From assembly GCA_030430725.1 (NCBI GenBank), contig JAUIKP010000083.1, forward strand, positions 1 to 9,923: a stretch of DNA of 9,923 nucleotides, in the 5' to 3' direction. Source of the stretch: Nitrospiria bacterium (GTDB lineage: Bacteria > Nitrospirota > Nitrospiria > Nitrospirales > UBA8639). This document shows, one piece after another, positions 1-7,444 of this stretch. The position numbers were made by a program, and so were the translations under genes. Position 1 is the first letter of the stretch. Every line of letters starts with the position of its first letter. Under the pieces are notes generated by a model. It was not told the DNA's origin and searched no databases. It saw only the letters and a program-made list of their open reading frames with translations.

Positions 1-59
1 TCCTCCAGATAGCGCCCCTGATTCCAGGAGGCACTCACGACAGAGATGAGCGGGTTCAT
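1..59 (-). CDS. Family 2 glycosyltransferase, N-terminal fragment cut by the window edge
   Basis: Only the first 19 complete codons are in the window, starting at an ATG at 57-59 and running off the left edge. They read MNPLISVVSASWNQGRYLE. This matches the opening of GT2 (GT-A fold) glycosyltransferases, where a first beta strand of the type PLISVVIPSYNQ is followed by a helix starting G-R-Y/F-L-E. In that family this stretch forms the start of the nucleotide-sugar binding site. The usual tyrosine of the YNQ motif is a tryptophan here (SWNQG). The gene starts 46 bases after the polymerase/ligase gene stops, in the same direction, so it is probably the next gene of the polysaccharide operon. 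I see no Shine-Dalgarno sequence before it. The sugar and acceptor cannot be predicted. The reading is short, but frame, start and motif agree. Confidence 0.72.
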   Translation of the reverse strand, partial: MNPLISVVSASWNQGRYLE

Positions 60-105
60 TTTGATTGCCAAACAAAAAACGTCGATTCTCGAACCCACAA
101 AACCA
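60..105. other. Short intergenic gap, no recognised signal
   Basis: These 46 bases separate the polymerase/ligase stop from the start of the downstream glycosyltransferase. I see no hairpin followed by a T-run on the minus strand and no convincing promoter, so read-through transcription is the simplest reading. Confidence 0.5.
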
Positions 106-1695
106 TCATCGGGAGGACCATGAGGGAACTCCTAAGGCTGGAGCCATTCTTTCACTTCTCTCCTCAGCCGCCTCTGACCTTTGGTAGGCTAGTTCGTCTC
201 GTGCAGCCATACTTTTAATCAGGATCACCATAACGACCTGAAACCCTCCGAACCAGCTACCACCGATGGTGGCAATGAGAATGCCAATCCCGGTTGAAAG
301 CGCCATAAGGAAGGAAATCATTCGCAGCTCTTCGGAGTAATTTTCCCTTTTCGCGACTTTATAACTTTTCCAGAAAAAGCGAATAAGCATCAGATAGACA
401 ATATAATATAGCACGCATCCTACAATTCCATATTGGATCAGCAAAGACGGAAGAAGAGCATGGCAGGTACCCGAGTTCAAGTTAACCATAACAAATGAGT
501 CTTTGTCACCTACGATTGCCTTCAAGGCTTGATATTCCATTGCCTTATAAACACTCCGGCCAAGAAGTAAGACTCTCGCGTCTTCCTGCCATTCGGATAT
601 TGCTTCACTGAATAGCTCGCTTCGGTAGTCCGATGAATTTTCGATGGAATCCATCGCTTCTCCCTTCTCAATCATCACATACTGAAGGGGCCGGGCCACA
701 TAGACAGGTAGGTCCTTGTTGATGAATCCGGAGAAAATATTTGCGACCAGAACAATCATTGCCGCAATACAGGCAGCAGCAGCCATGAGAACGATGCGGC
801 GGTTTAGCAGTGACACAACCCCGACATACATCAAAGACATTAGGACCGCGGCTCTTCCTCCACTTACCATTGACCCAACAAGACCCAGGCCCAAAACGCT
901 GAGGGTAATGAGCTTCAGATAATTTGTCTGCCTTCGGTACCAACCACGTTCACAGAGGAACGCGAACGAAAAAATCACAGCAATCGGCGCCAAAACCCGC
1001 ATGGTGAACACCCCGATTGAAGCGTTGATAATCGGAATGTAAAAGAGACCGACCGACCCTTCTTCTTCGGATAAAATTGAAGCTCCTCCGTACCCCTGCC
1101 TGAAAAGATAGTAGGTGTTTAAAAAGTTCAGAATTAGAGAGATGAAGAGAATACTTAGAATTGTCGGAATAACCCGGTGTCCAATGCGGAAGCTGTAAGG
1201 CATAATAAGAGCCAAAAACAGGACCACAACCGGGGCGAAAGTGTTCGAATAGGCCTTCAGCATATTCTTTAGCGCATAAGATCCTCCATCATAGGGAATT
1301 ACCCGGTTAATCGCAAAAGAACAGACTCCAAAAATTAGGAGGAGTCCGGAAAACCAAACAAGTCGACCCGCGTGAATCCGCCTGAAAAAATCAGGCTTGG
1401 GGAAGGGGTTGCTTCGCAAGAGAGTAATGAGCACACCATAGAGCAATAAAAGAGCGACCGCATACTGTTGGGAACTGAGACGAAACCCGTAATTCAACTG
1501 CACTCCGCTAAAAACAAGAAAGAGGACGATTTGCCAGGTGAATTTGTAGAGGTAACACAAATACAAGGCACCCAGTGTAACCAATCCATAAATTGAGAGA
1601 TCAACAAATCGGGCCTGTCCAATGGTCAACCCCAAAAACGATGCCCCAATAATAATAATGGATACAAGGAAGACGAGTGATATTTTATTATTCAT
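106..1695 (-). CDS. O-antigen polymerase/ligase family membrane protein (Wzy/WaaL-like)
   Basis: This 529-residue polytopic membrane protein probably polymerises lipid-linked repeat units or ligates a finished glycan to its acceptor on the outer face of the inner membrane. I estimate ten or more hydrophobic segments, for example near residues 5-25, 33-50, 53-68, 77-93, 112-128, 153-167, 175-195, 232-247, 260-276, 300-322, 417-438 and 458-493. A large hydrophilic loop at about 325-415 sits before the last segments, as expected for the Wzy_C/O-antigen ligase family. Family-like features include SGGRAAVL (278-285), DYRSELF (356-362), LLLGRS (376-381), and a histidine at 412 followed by LLIQYGIVG (418-426), resembling the usual H..L....YG.VG pattern. 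The C-terminal tail (about 499-529) is unusually charged and Arg/Glu/Ser-rich. It starts at ATG 1693-1695, 37 bases after the GT4 gene, without a clear Shine-Dalgarno. Sequence alone does not distinguish polymerase from ligase; next to a flippase, Wzy is slightly favoured. Confidence 0.82.
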   Translation of the reverse strand: MNNKISLVFLVSIIIIGASFLGLTIGQARFVDLSIYGLVTLGALYLCYLYKFTWQIVLFLVFSGVQLNYGFRLSSQQYAVALLLLYGVLITLLRSNPFPKPDFFRRIHAGRLVWFSGLLLIFGVCSFAINRVIPYDGGSYALKNMLKAYSNTFAPVVVLFLALIMPYSFRIGHRVIPTILSILFISLILNFLNTYYLFRQGYGGASILSEEEGSVGLFYIPIINASIGVFTMRVLAPIAVIFSFAFLCERGWYRRQTNYLKLITLSVLGLGLVGSMVSGGRAAVLMSLMYVGVVSLLNRRIVLMAAAACIAAMIVLVANIFSGFINKDLPVYVARPLQYVMIEKGEAMDSIENSSDYRSELFSEAISEWQEDARVLLLGRSVYKAMEYQALKAIVGDKDSFVMVNLNSGTCHALLPSLLIQYGIVGCVLYYIVYLMLIRFFWKSYKVAKRENYSEELRMISFLMALSTGIGILIATIGGSWFGGFQVVMVILIKSMAARDELAYQRSEAAEERSERMAPALGVPSWSSR

Positions 1696-1732
1696 TGCTA
1701 GCGATTGAGAAGGAGCTCACAGTTTGTTTTGG

Positions 1733-2950
1733 CTATATAAGTTCACTGTATAAATCCCGGTAGTGAAAGGCTTGTGTCTTTAGGGTATAATGCGTTTCCG
1801 CCTTCTTGCGACAATTTTTGGATAGGTCGTCCAATACCGACACCGGAGCGTCCACGATCGCGACAATACCATTCAGGAGAGAAGACACTTCAAATGGCGA
1901 CGCCAAGTATCCGGTTGAGCCGTTTTCGATCATATCCGGCATTCCGCCAATGTTGAAGCCAATCGCGGGAACGCCTGATGCCAATGCCTCCAGGACAGTA
2001 TTGGGAAGATTGTCCTCGCGAGAGGGGGCTACAAAGCAATCTGCGGCAGCATAGGCTTTCGCCAAGGCCGCTTCTTCCTTGAGATAACCGAGCGAGCAAA
2101 CCTGCAAATCTCCAAAATCCTCGAGGTTCTCCTGGTCTCCAAATACCACTAAGGCGGTTTTATCGGGGTCGAGACGGCCGGTGGAAACGCCCCGGCTCAG
2201 AGCCTCGAGCAAGAGGTCACTGCCTTTACGACGATCAGCCGACGAAGACGCGGCGCCAAATAGAACCAAGCGCTTCCCCTCTGGTAATTCTCTGGGATGA
2301 AAAATATTCAAGTCGAGTCCATAGGGTATATGGTGCACGTCCTTGGACGGGAAGACCGGAGAACTCGAACTGAAGTCAGCAAGCCACCGCGAAGGACATA
2401 CAATCTTCATGTTCTGGGGATCCCAAGCTTCCTTCTTTCTTTTCAGAAGGTAACGGCCCAGCCACTTGTCACAACCCATTTCATGTGACTGCTCATTTCC
2501 GGAAGCCAGCCTCTCGGTCAGAGCCTCTCCATAGTAATGGTAGCCTGCAGTCGCCGCCCACATGTCATGAAATGTCCAGACAACCGGATACGGAAGATTA
2601 CCAATTTCTCGAACCGAAATCATGCCCCGATTAATCCAATGAAGGTTTACGATATCAGGCTTTTCTGCGGCGATGACGTTCGAGACAAAGGCGGGAACCA
2701 AACTTAAATCCCACTGCATTCCGGGCCTGAGGAACCATTCCGCAAGAATATTCTCAATTCTCCCGCCCACCTTATTGAAAAAGAATTTTAAACCCCGGGG
2801 AAGCCTGATCACGTCGGGGTCCTGTGATAATTTGTCCATTACCAGCATCCGCGAGTCCACACCGATCGCCCTAAGACCCTGATGGAGCCGAAAGGCTGCT
2901 CTACCGGCACCGCCGCCAATATCGTCTTTGGAAAGGTGGAGAACTTTCAT
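1733..2950 (-). CDS. Family 4 glycosyltransferase (GT-B fold)
   Basis: This 405-residue cytoplasmic glycosyltransferase would transfer a sugar from an activated donor to the growing lipid-linked repeat unit. The N-terminal domain opens with MKVLHLSKDDIGGGAGRAA, a glycine-rich loop typical of GT4 enzymes, followed by NLHWINRG (102-109) and VWTFHDMWAATAGYHYYG (124-141). The C-terminal donor-binding domain has IVCPSRWLA (183-191), HHIPYGLD (206-213), and REDNLPNTVLEALASGVPAI (311-330). In that last stretch, D313 and E321 hold the EX7E positions and the first acid is Asp, as in other DNLPN-type members. NIGGMPDMIENGSTG (333-347) follows. I chose the ATG at 2950 because the protein then begins with the classic MKVLHL. 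GGGAG lies just upstream of the motif and a GGGAG Shine-Dalgarno lies 11 bases before the ATG. An in-frame TTG at 2968 would add six residues. The gap from the acyltransferase stop is 4 bases. It resembles the WcaC-like group, but several cysteines expected there are absent. Donor and linkage are unknown. Confidence 0.88.
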   Translation of the reverse strand: MKVLHLSKDDIGGGAGRAAFRLHQGLRAIGVDSRMLVMDKLSQDPDVIRLPRGLKFFFNKVGGRIENILAEWFLRPGMQWDLSLVPAFVSNVIAAEKPDIVNLHWINRGMISVREIGNLPYPVVWTFHDMWAATAGYHYYGEALTERLASGNEQSHEMGCDKWLGRYLLKRKKEAWDPQNMKIVCPSRWLADFSSSSPVFPSKDVHHIPYGLDLNIFHPRELPEGKRLVLFGAASSSADRRKGSDLLLEALSRGVSTGRLDPDKTALVVFGDQENLEDFGDLQVCSLGYLKEEAALAKAYAAADCFVAPSREDNLPNTVLEALASGVPAIGFNIGGMPDMIENGSTGYLASPFEVSSLLNGIVAIVDAPVSVLDDLSKNCRKKAETHYTLKTQAFHYRDLYSELI

Positions 2951-2954
2951 GAAA

Positions 2955-4925
2955 TTAGAAGCTCCCAAGAGCTTTCTGAATCGCTTCTTTTAGAACCGGC
3001 TTTAAAAAAGTGGTTCCTTCGTTGCTGAGATGGTCGTCATCGTAATAGAGTATTTCTTTATTCTTAACGACCCTGACTAAATTCCCCTCGGTTAATAGCT
3101 CCTTGGATAAGGAGCAAACAGAGACATTGTCATACTTCTGTTTAAGATTACCCAGCAACTCTTTCCCTTTTTTATATTGTTCGATATTGCCCATCGGGAT
3201 CGCCTGAACCCCTTCTTCCGAAGTCTTTAAATTGAGAAACGCGATATATTGGCTCGCATTATTATTACCTATGAAAATTTCAGGGGGCTGCTCAATAAGG
3301 AGAACTGGAATATCGCGGGAAGCAGCATAGTCCAGGAGGCTCGTAGTCTCTTCAGGCCGCCGTTGGCTCCATCGCGACGCAATCATCAAAAGCTTCGTAT
3401 TATCTGCAGTGAGCAATTCGAGCCTGGAGAGATCAAACCTAGTCTTGTCCTTTCCCTCATAACGGGACGTTTTCGGCTGTTTCTTATTTACCGGAATCTC
3501 AAAAAACGGGGTAGTCGCAGCCATTCCGTTCAGAACAACCTTCACTCCAAGTTCTTCGCCAAGCTCCGAAAGGGTCCTTGACCACATGAGAGCATGGGAA
3601 TCGCCAAAAAGCAGTATCTGGAAAGGAGCGTTTTCACGCCCCGCGTTAATTCCGCCTGTGGCAAAAACATCTTTGATCGCATCATAGTCACGGGGAGGAG
3701 CGATGATGCCCTGCCGCTTAAAAATTATATCTCTGGATAAGGGGGGATTGAGAGGCGCAAGATCATAAAGCTGGCCATAGTAGGACGATTTTTTGAATTT
3801 ACTCGTATCGTAGGTGGTTGAGTAGCTGCCCCAAATCAAGAAGGAAGCCACTGTCAGAGCCAACAAAGAATTGGCCACGACAAAAGTGCCAATTCGTTTC
3901 ATTTGACGCGTCTTCTTTTCGATAAAAAAGTAGGAAAGAAGGGATAAAATTACGGTAATTGTTAAAGCAGGACCCACTCCAAGAAATGCCCATTTTGCCT
4001 CAAAGTAAGGCTTTCCAAGAACAATGACCGGCCAATGCCAGACGTAGAGTGAGTAGGATAACCTCCCGATAAAAACCATTGGGCCCCACGCTAAAATCCG
4101 ATAAACCAGCCCATGAGGCTGTTGATTGGCCACAATAAATGCCGCACCAACCACTGCCGCACCCTGAGTAGCGGAGACCCCATCCTCACCTGAGATAAAA
4201 AAATAGGAAATGAGAATTAAGGCCATTCCCACTCCACTCAGCAAGCCTCCTGTGCGCACCGAAAGGGCAAGTTTGTTCTGAGCGTGTAATACCGCGACAA
4301 AGCACCCCGTTCCTAATTCCCACGCCCGGGTTGGAAGAAGATAGAAGCATGCGTTCGGCGCAATGGACGAGGCTATTACAAAAAGGATAAACCCAGCTAA
4401 ACAACAAACCCCAATTAGGCCTCCAAGATATTCCCTCTTTTTTTTGAAGATGGCCACGAGAACCAACGGATAAAGGAGGTAGAATTGTTCTTCCACCGAG
4501 AGAGACCAAGTGTGCAAAAATGGAGAATCTTCCGCTTCCGGTCCCCAGTAGCTTCCGCTTTCTCGAAGAATCACAACATTGGCCACCGATAAAAGAGCAG
4601 CGATCGCAATGTGCCCGTAGTTCCTTAATTCAGGGCGAAAGGAGATGAGGAAAGCCACCACCAACGTGACCCAGACCATAATGCTTAGAACCGGAAAAAT
4701 CCGCCGGATTCTTCTCATCCAGAATCCCCGAAACGTGAATTTTTTCTGTGCAGACTCCTTAATGATAATGGAAGTGATAAGGTAACCGGATATCACAAAA
4801 AAGACGTCGACACCGAGGAAACCACCTTCAATCCAGGTAAAACCAAGGTGGAATAACAAAACCGGGAGGATTGCAATGGTCCTCAAGCCATCAACCTCTG
4901 GTCGATATGGAATTGCTTTTGACAA
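2955..4925 (-). CDS. OafA-type membrane acyltransferase with C-terminal SGNH domain
   Basis: This 656-residue protein probably O-acylates (most often acetylates) sugars of the polysaccharide. The acyl group would cross the membrane through the integral domain and be passed on by a periplasmic SGNH domain. The N-terminal Acyl_transf_3 domain (about 5-370) has around ten membrane segments, YRPEVDGLRTIAILPVLLFH with the expected histidine H26, GGFLGVDVFFVISGYLIT (34-51), RRIRRIFPVL (71-80), HTWSLSVEEQFYLLYPL (138-154), and SYSLYVWHWPVIV (290-302). The SGNH domain (about 435-656) shows LLFGDSHALMW (438-448) with likely nucleophile S443, NG (466-467), and DDDHLSNEGT (629-638) with D629 and H632 completing the triad. 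All expected catalytic residues are therefore present. The start is a TTG at 4923-4925. No ATG fits just upstream of YRPEVDGLR, and a GGGGAG lies before the TTG. The gene sits 30 bases after the pyruvyl transferase. Acyl donor and acceptor sugar are unknown. Confidence 0.93.
   Translation of the reverse strand: MSKAIPYRPEVDGLRTIAILPVLLFHLGFTWIEGGFLGVDVFFVISGYLITSIIIKESAQKKFTFRGFWMRRIRRIFPVLSIMVWVTLVVAFLISFRPELRNYGHIAIAALLSVANVVILRESGSYWGPEAEDSPFLHTWSLSVEEQFYLLYPLVLVAIFKKKREYLGGLIGVCCLAGFILFVIASSIAPNACFYLLPTRAWELGTGCFVAVLHAQNKLALSVRTGGLLSGVGMALILISYFFISGEDGVSATQGAAVVGAAFIVANQQPHGLVYRILAWGPMVFIGRLSYSLYVWHWPVIVLGKPYFEAKWAFLGVGPALTITVILSLLSYFFIEKKTRQMKRIGTFVVANSLLALTVASFLIWGSYSTTYDTSKFKKSSYYGQLYDLAPLNPPLSRDIIFKRQGIIAPPRDYDAIKDVFATGGINAGRENAPFQILLFGDSHALMWSRTLSELGEELGVKVVLNGMAATTPFFEIPVNKKQPKTSRYEGKDKTRFDLSRLELLTADNTKLLMIASRWSQRRPEETTSLLDYAASRDIPVLLIEQPPEIFIGNNNASQYIAFLNLKTSEEGVQAIPMGNIEQYKKGKELLGNLKQKYDNVSVCSLSKELLTEGNLVRVVKNKEILYYDDDHLSNEGTTFLKPVLKEAIQKALGSF
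2962..2966 (-). promoter_or_regulatory. Ribosome binding site for the GT4 gene
   Basis: GGGAG on the minus strand lies inside the last codons of the acyltransferase gene, 11 bases before the ATG at 2948-2950. It supports that ATG over the in-frame TTG at 2966-2968, which overlaps this site, and implies that translation of the two genes is linked. Confidence 0.5.
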
Positions 4926-4936
4926 AATCTAAAAAT

Positions 4937-4942
4937 CTCCCC
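4937..4942 (-). promoter_or_regulatory. Ribosome binding site for the TTG-started acyltransferase
   Basis: GGGGAG on the minus strand lies in the 30-base gap after the pyruvyl transferase gene, 11 bases before the TTG at 4923-4925. The spacing is on the long side but matches that of the GT4 gene site. It is the best support for the TTG start, which leaves the expected short N-terminus before YRPEVDGLR. Confidence 0.5.
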
Positions 4943-4955
4943 GCCGTAGCAGGAG

Positions 4956-5993
4956 TTAATGGCCGTCAAGCGCCTCTGCAAGATAGTTTCGAGATCGGGT
5001 GATCATGGTTTGTAGATCCTGCTGATCTCCAGAGATCTGATTGACATCGTCAATCGATATCCTCCCATCCGTCGACATGACCCTCTTCAAATCAAAAAGG
5101 CGACACAGCGTGTCCAACTTCGTAGTTTTGGTTGGGTGGTCAACAAGGACAAACTTCTTAGCATATTTCAAAGAGAAAACGACTCCATGGAAAGTGTTGG
5201 TAACGACAAGGTCAGCTCCGGCAAGAGCCTCGGGAACTTCGAACGGAGCAAGCGAAGCCAACTGTTCATCGGCCCATCTGTGGAAGTATCCCACTGAAAC
5301 AACTGGCTTGTTCCCTCTTTTTGCAAAATCTTGAACCTTTTTGATCTCACTAGGACCCGGGGTCATCAAATAAACTCCAATCCTACCTTTAAGATTTGGC
5401 ACTCTCCTGTCCTCAATGGATTTCGGCGGGGATAAGAGAACAGGATCGACAACCAATGGAACATCACGCCCTGTTAAATCCCTGATTATGGAAAGAGTAT
5501 TGTCATCGCGGGCAGAGAGACTTGCAAACTCCCCGAGCAAACTCCTCACGGTTTCCTTTTTATCGCCAGCTTCATTCATCGAGCCAAAGCTGGGCGCGTA
5601 GGCAATCTTACGGGCACCATTAATACCTTCTCCAAAGAAGGCTAAATCACCATTTGCATAACTGCTATCAAGATTCCAAAGCTCATCGCTGCCAAAAACG
5701 ATTGAGTCGTAGCCAAGCCCATCGATCTCCGCGGGCGACTTCACAGGGCGGCTCAACTTTAACGTTGCAAGGCTCTTGCCATACTTCCGCGACTTTAAAA
5801 AATTATGCCAGAGCTTTAGAGGATTTTTTGTCTTCCATAAACTTTCCCGATCACGCTGAATTTGATGTTCGTTTGCGTAATCAATAATGGACACGTCATG
5901 CCCCAAGGATGCGATCTCATCCCAAAGACCCCTGGCCTGCATAAAGGTCCCTGCATTAATGCCGTTGTGGAAAGTGAGGATACCGACTTTCAT
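4956..5993 (-). CDS. Polysaccharide pyruvyl transferase family protein
   Basis: This 345-residue protein belongs to the polysaccharide pyruvyl transferase family (CsaB/WcaK-like, GT-B-like fold). Members typically transfer pyruvate from phosphoenolpyruvate to form a ketal on a sugar, adding a negative charge. It opens with MKVGILTFHNGINAGTFMQA (1-20), the family's usual G.L...N.GT.LQA start. Then come YDSIVFGSDELWN (95-107, family signature GSDE.WN), IAYAPSFGS (130-138), SLSARDDNT (158-166), VVDPVLL (181-187), and TNTFHGVVFSLK (265-276), which contains the conserved histidine H269. Length is normal for the family. I chose the ATG at 5993 because the motif starts there and it overlaps the upstream stop as ATGA, a sign of translational coupling. 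An open frame extends 50 codons further upstream but lies inside the preceding gene and has no family-like sequence. Some family members have unknown chemistry, so pyruvylation is an inference. Confidence 0.88.
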   Translation of the reverse strand: MKVGILTFHNGINAGTFMQARGLWDEIASLGHDVSIIDYANEHQIQRDRESLWKTKNPLKLWHNFLKSRKYGKSLATLKLSRPVKSPAEIDGLGYDSIVFGSDELWNLDSSYANGDLAFFGEGINGARKIAYAPSFGSMNEAGDKKETVRSLLGEFASLSARDDNTLSIIRDLTGRDVPLVVDPVLLSPPKSIEDRRVPNLKGRIGVYLMTPGPSEIKKVQDFAKRGNKPVVSVGYFHRWADEQLASLAPFEVPEALAGADLVVTNTFHGVVFSLKYAKKFVLVDHPTKTTKLDTLCRLFDLKRVMSTDGRISIDDVNQISGDQQDLQTMITRSRNYLAEALDGH

Positions 5994-7444
5994 TCGGAAA
6001 AAAGATTTTGCGCAATGTGATAAACCGCTCCCACTGTCGTCATATCCTCTGGGTAGAACGGCTCCAGCGAAGCAGAGGTAAGCAGAAGAGCGTAACGACC
6101 TTTCACTCCAGTATGGAAGTCTTTCCCCTGCTCGGGCCAGCAATCGATAGGCCCCAAATTGGGGTTGGGGGTGATGAGTCCATCTCCCCGGTTGGTAAAG
6201 AAAATATGGTCCGGACGATCAATCCAAACATCTGGAAGAGCATCGCTGAAGAAGGCATTCGGGTACTCACCGCGATAAGGACGTGCCTTCATGTTGTGCT
6301 CAATTGCCTCAGGTTCCTTATTGAAAAGATCGCAAAGCTTTTTGACCAAACCCTCGCGGGCGTCGTCCGGGACCGGTCCTCCAAAACGAGAATCGTTCAG
6401 GTAAATGCCCGGCACGTAATGATTCCCAAATGCCTGGGTTCCAGACCAGCTTGTTCCCTGCGCCTTGTCTTTGAGGCTTCGGGGCATCTTTTTGACAACC
6501 GCTTTGACCCATTTACCGATCCCGCTGCTCAACAAGGCTCCGGTCGCTTTCTTTGCAGACTGTCCCACCGCACTCGATTTCCTGAAACCGTGCTTCTCAA
6601 GAAATATGTCAACGTTCCCCTGATATCGGTAGACCTCCCCACCGTGATCACCTGTGAAAATTACGTGTTCCGGATTTAGGTTCTCCACGATGTTTCGGGT
6701 CACTTCATCACAATGACGATAAAAGTCTTTGATCAACTTCTGCATTAAGCGCTCCTCCTTTTCGGACTCGTCCGTTCCCGCGATACTTTCCAACGCTTTT
6801 TGAACCTCATACATCGCAAAATTTTGAACCTCAACATGCGCACGAAATGCCACAAACCCGAAATCGATTTCTTTCTTCTGGCAGAGTTCAATGAAGCAAT
6901 TGGCTCTTACCTCAACCATGTTTCTTAATCCCTCAAAGAACTTTTCGAGGTCATCGTAGTCGGAAGATGTTCTTCGAATATCTACGACGTAATTCCTCTC
7001 GTTTAAAAAATCTGCTGTTTCCTTCGAATCGCACATTTCCTTCGGCACCCCGAAAACCGCGTTGATCCCGCCGCCGGACCCCGAAACGAAAAAACCGTCG
7101 TTCTTCGGTGCTGGACTGGTTGTCGGAACATTCATAAAGCCCGTGCGAACCCCTTTTTCAGTCAACATTTCCCATATCGGCTTGATTTCGGGATTCTCCA
7201 ACATCTGCTTCCAGGAATACGAAAGCGTAAACTTGTGACTGCCATCCAAAACGGGCAGCTCGTTAAAGGCGAGGGTTTCACGACCATGAACACCTGTCAT
7301 CATTTCGACCCATCCACGGCTCCACATATCCTCAGCCGTCTGATGCGAAATGCCTTCTGCAAATTTTTCTTTGAAAAAGGGAGTTTCCATTCCCTGGATG
7401 ACTCGTGAATCACCTCCATCGTATCCGATCACCAATAGTTTCAT
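5990..7444 (-). CDS. Alkaline phosphatase superfamily (nucleotide pyrophosphatase/phosphodiesterase-like) protein
   Basis: This 484-residue protein looks like the alkaline phosphatase/type I phosphodiesterase superfamily. MKLLVIGYDGGDSRVI (1-16) is the first strand with metal-ligand candidate D9. WSRGWVEMMTGVHGRETLAF (41-60) matches the nucleophile helix and TG turn, where the Thr/Ser nucleophile would most likely be S42. FTGDHGGEVY (263-272) is the classic DHG metal site (D266, H267). HTGVKGRYALLL (444-455) fits the final ligand histidine (H444). The usual DxxxH pair of the second metal site is not evident; only FVAFRAHVEVQ (197-207) with H203 lies in the expected area. I see no signal peptide, so it is probably cytoplasmic. 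It starts at ATG 7442-7444, overlapping the flippase stop as ATGA, with AGGA five bases upstream, and it overlaps the pyruvyl transferase by four bases. A phosphoryl or phosphodiester step in glycan or lipid-carrier chemistry is possible but inferred. The substrate is unknown. Confidence 0.75.
   Translation of the reverse strand: MKLLVIGYDGGDSRVIQGMETPFFKEKFAEGISHQTAEDMWSRGWVEMMTGVHGRETLAFNELPVLDGSHKFTLSYSWKQMLENPEIKPIWEMLTEKGVRTGFMNVPTTSPAPKNDGFFVSGSGGGINAVFGVPKEMCDSKETADFLNERNYVVDIRRTSSDYDDLEKFFEGLRNMVEVRANCFIELCQKKEIDFGFVAFRAHVEVQNFAMYEVQKALESIAGTDESEKEERLMQKLIKDFYRHCDEVTRNIVENLNPEHVIFTGDHGGEVYRYQGNVDIFLEKHGFRKSSAVGQSAKKATGALLSSGIGKWVKAVVKKMPRSLKDKAQGTSWSGTQAFGNHYVPGIYLNDSRFGGPVPDDAREGLVKKLCDLFNKEPEAIEHNMKARPYRGEYPNAFFSDALPDVWIDRPDHIFFTNRGDGLITPNPNLGPIDCWPEQGKDFHTGVKGRYALLLTSASLEPFYPEDMTTVGAVYHIAQNLFSE

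Noticed and set aside
3249..3581. Plus-strand open frame of 110 codons opposite the SGNH domain
   Set aside because: The opposite strand holds the catalytic domain of the acyltransferase. The antisense frame shows no motif or translation signal.
4186..4509. Second minus-strand frame of 107 codons within the acyltransferase gene
   Set aside because: It overlaps the membrane domain in another frame, while the main frame carries every expected motif without interruption; there is no sign of a frameshift.
5994..6143. Fifty-codon N-terminal extension of the pyruvyl transferase frame
   Set aside because: It lies inside the preceding gene, has no family-like sequence, and the family's typical start MKVGILTFHN begins exactly at the ATGA overlap.
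6318..6512. Alternative frame inside the phosphatase-like gene as a sign of a pseudogene
   Set aside because: The main frame is uninterrupted for 484 codons with motifs at both ends, so there is no evidence of decay.
6008..6679. Plus-strand open frame of 223 codons opposite the alkaline phosphatase-like gene
   Set aside because: It lies wholly antisense to a gene with clear superfamily motifs, has no recognisable domain or ribosome binding site, and its composition looks like a reverse-strand shadow.
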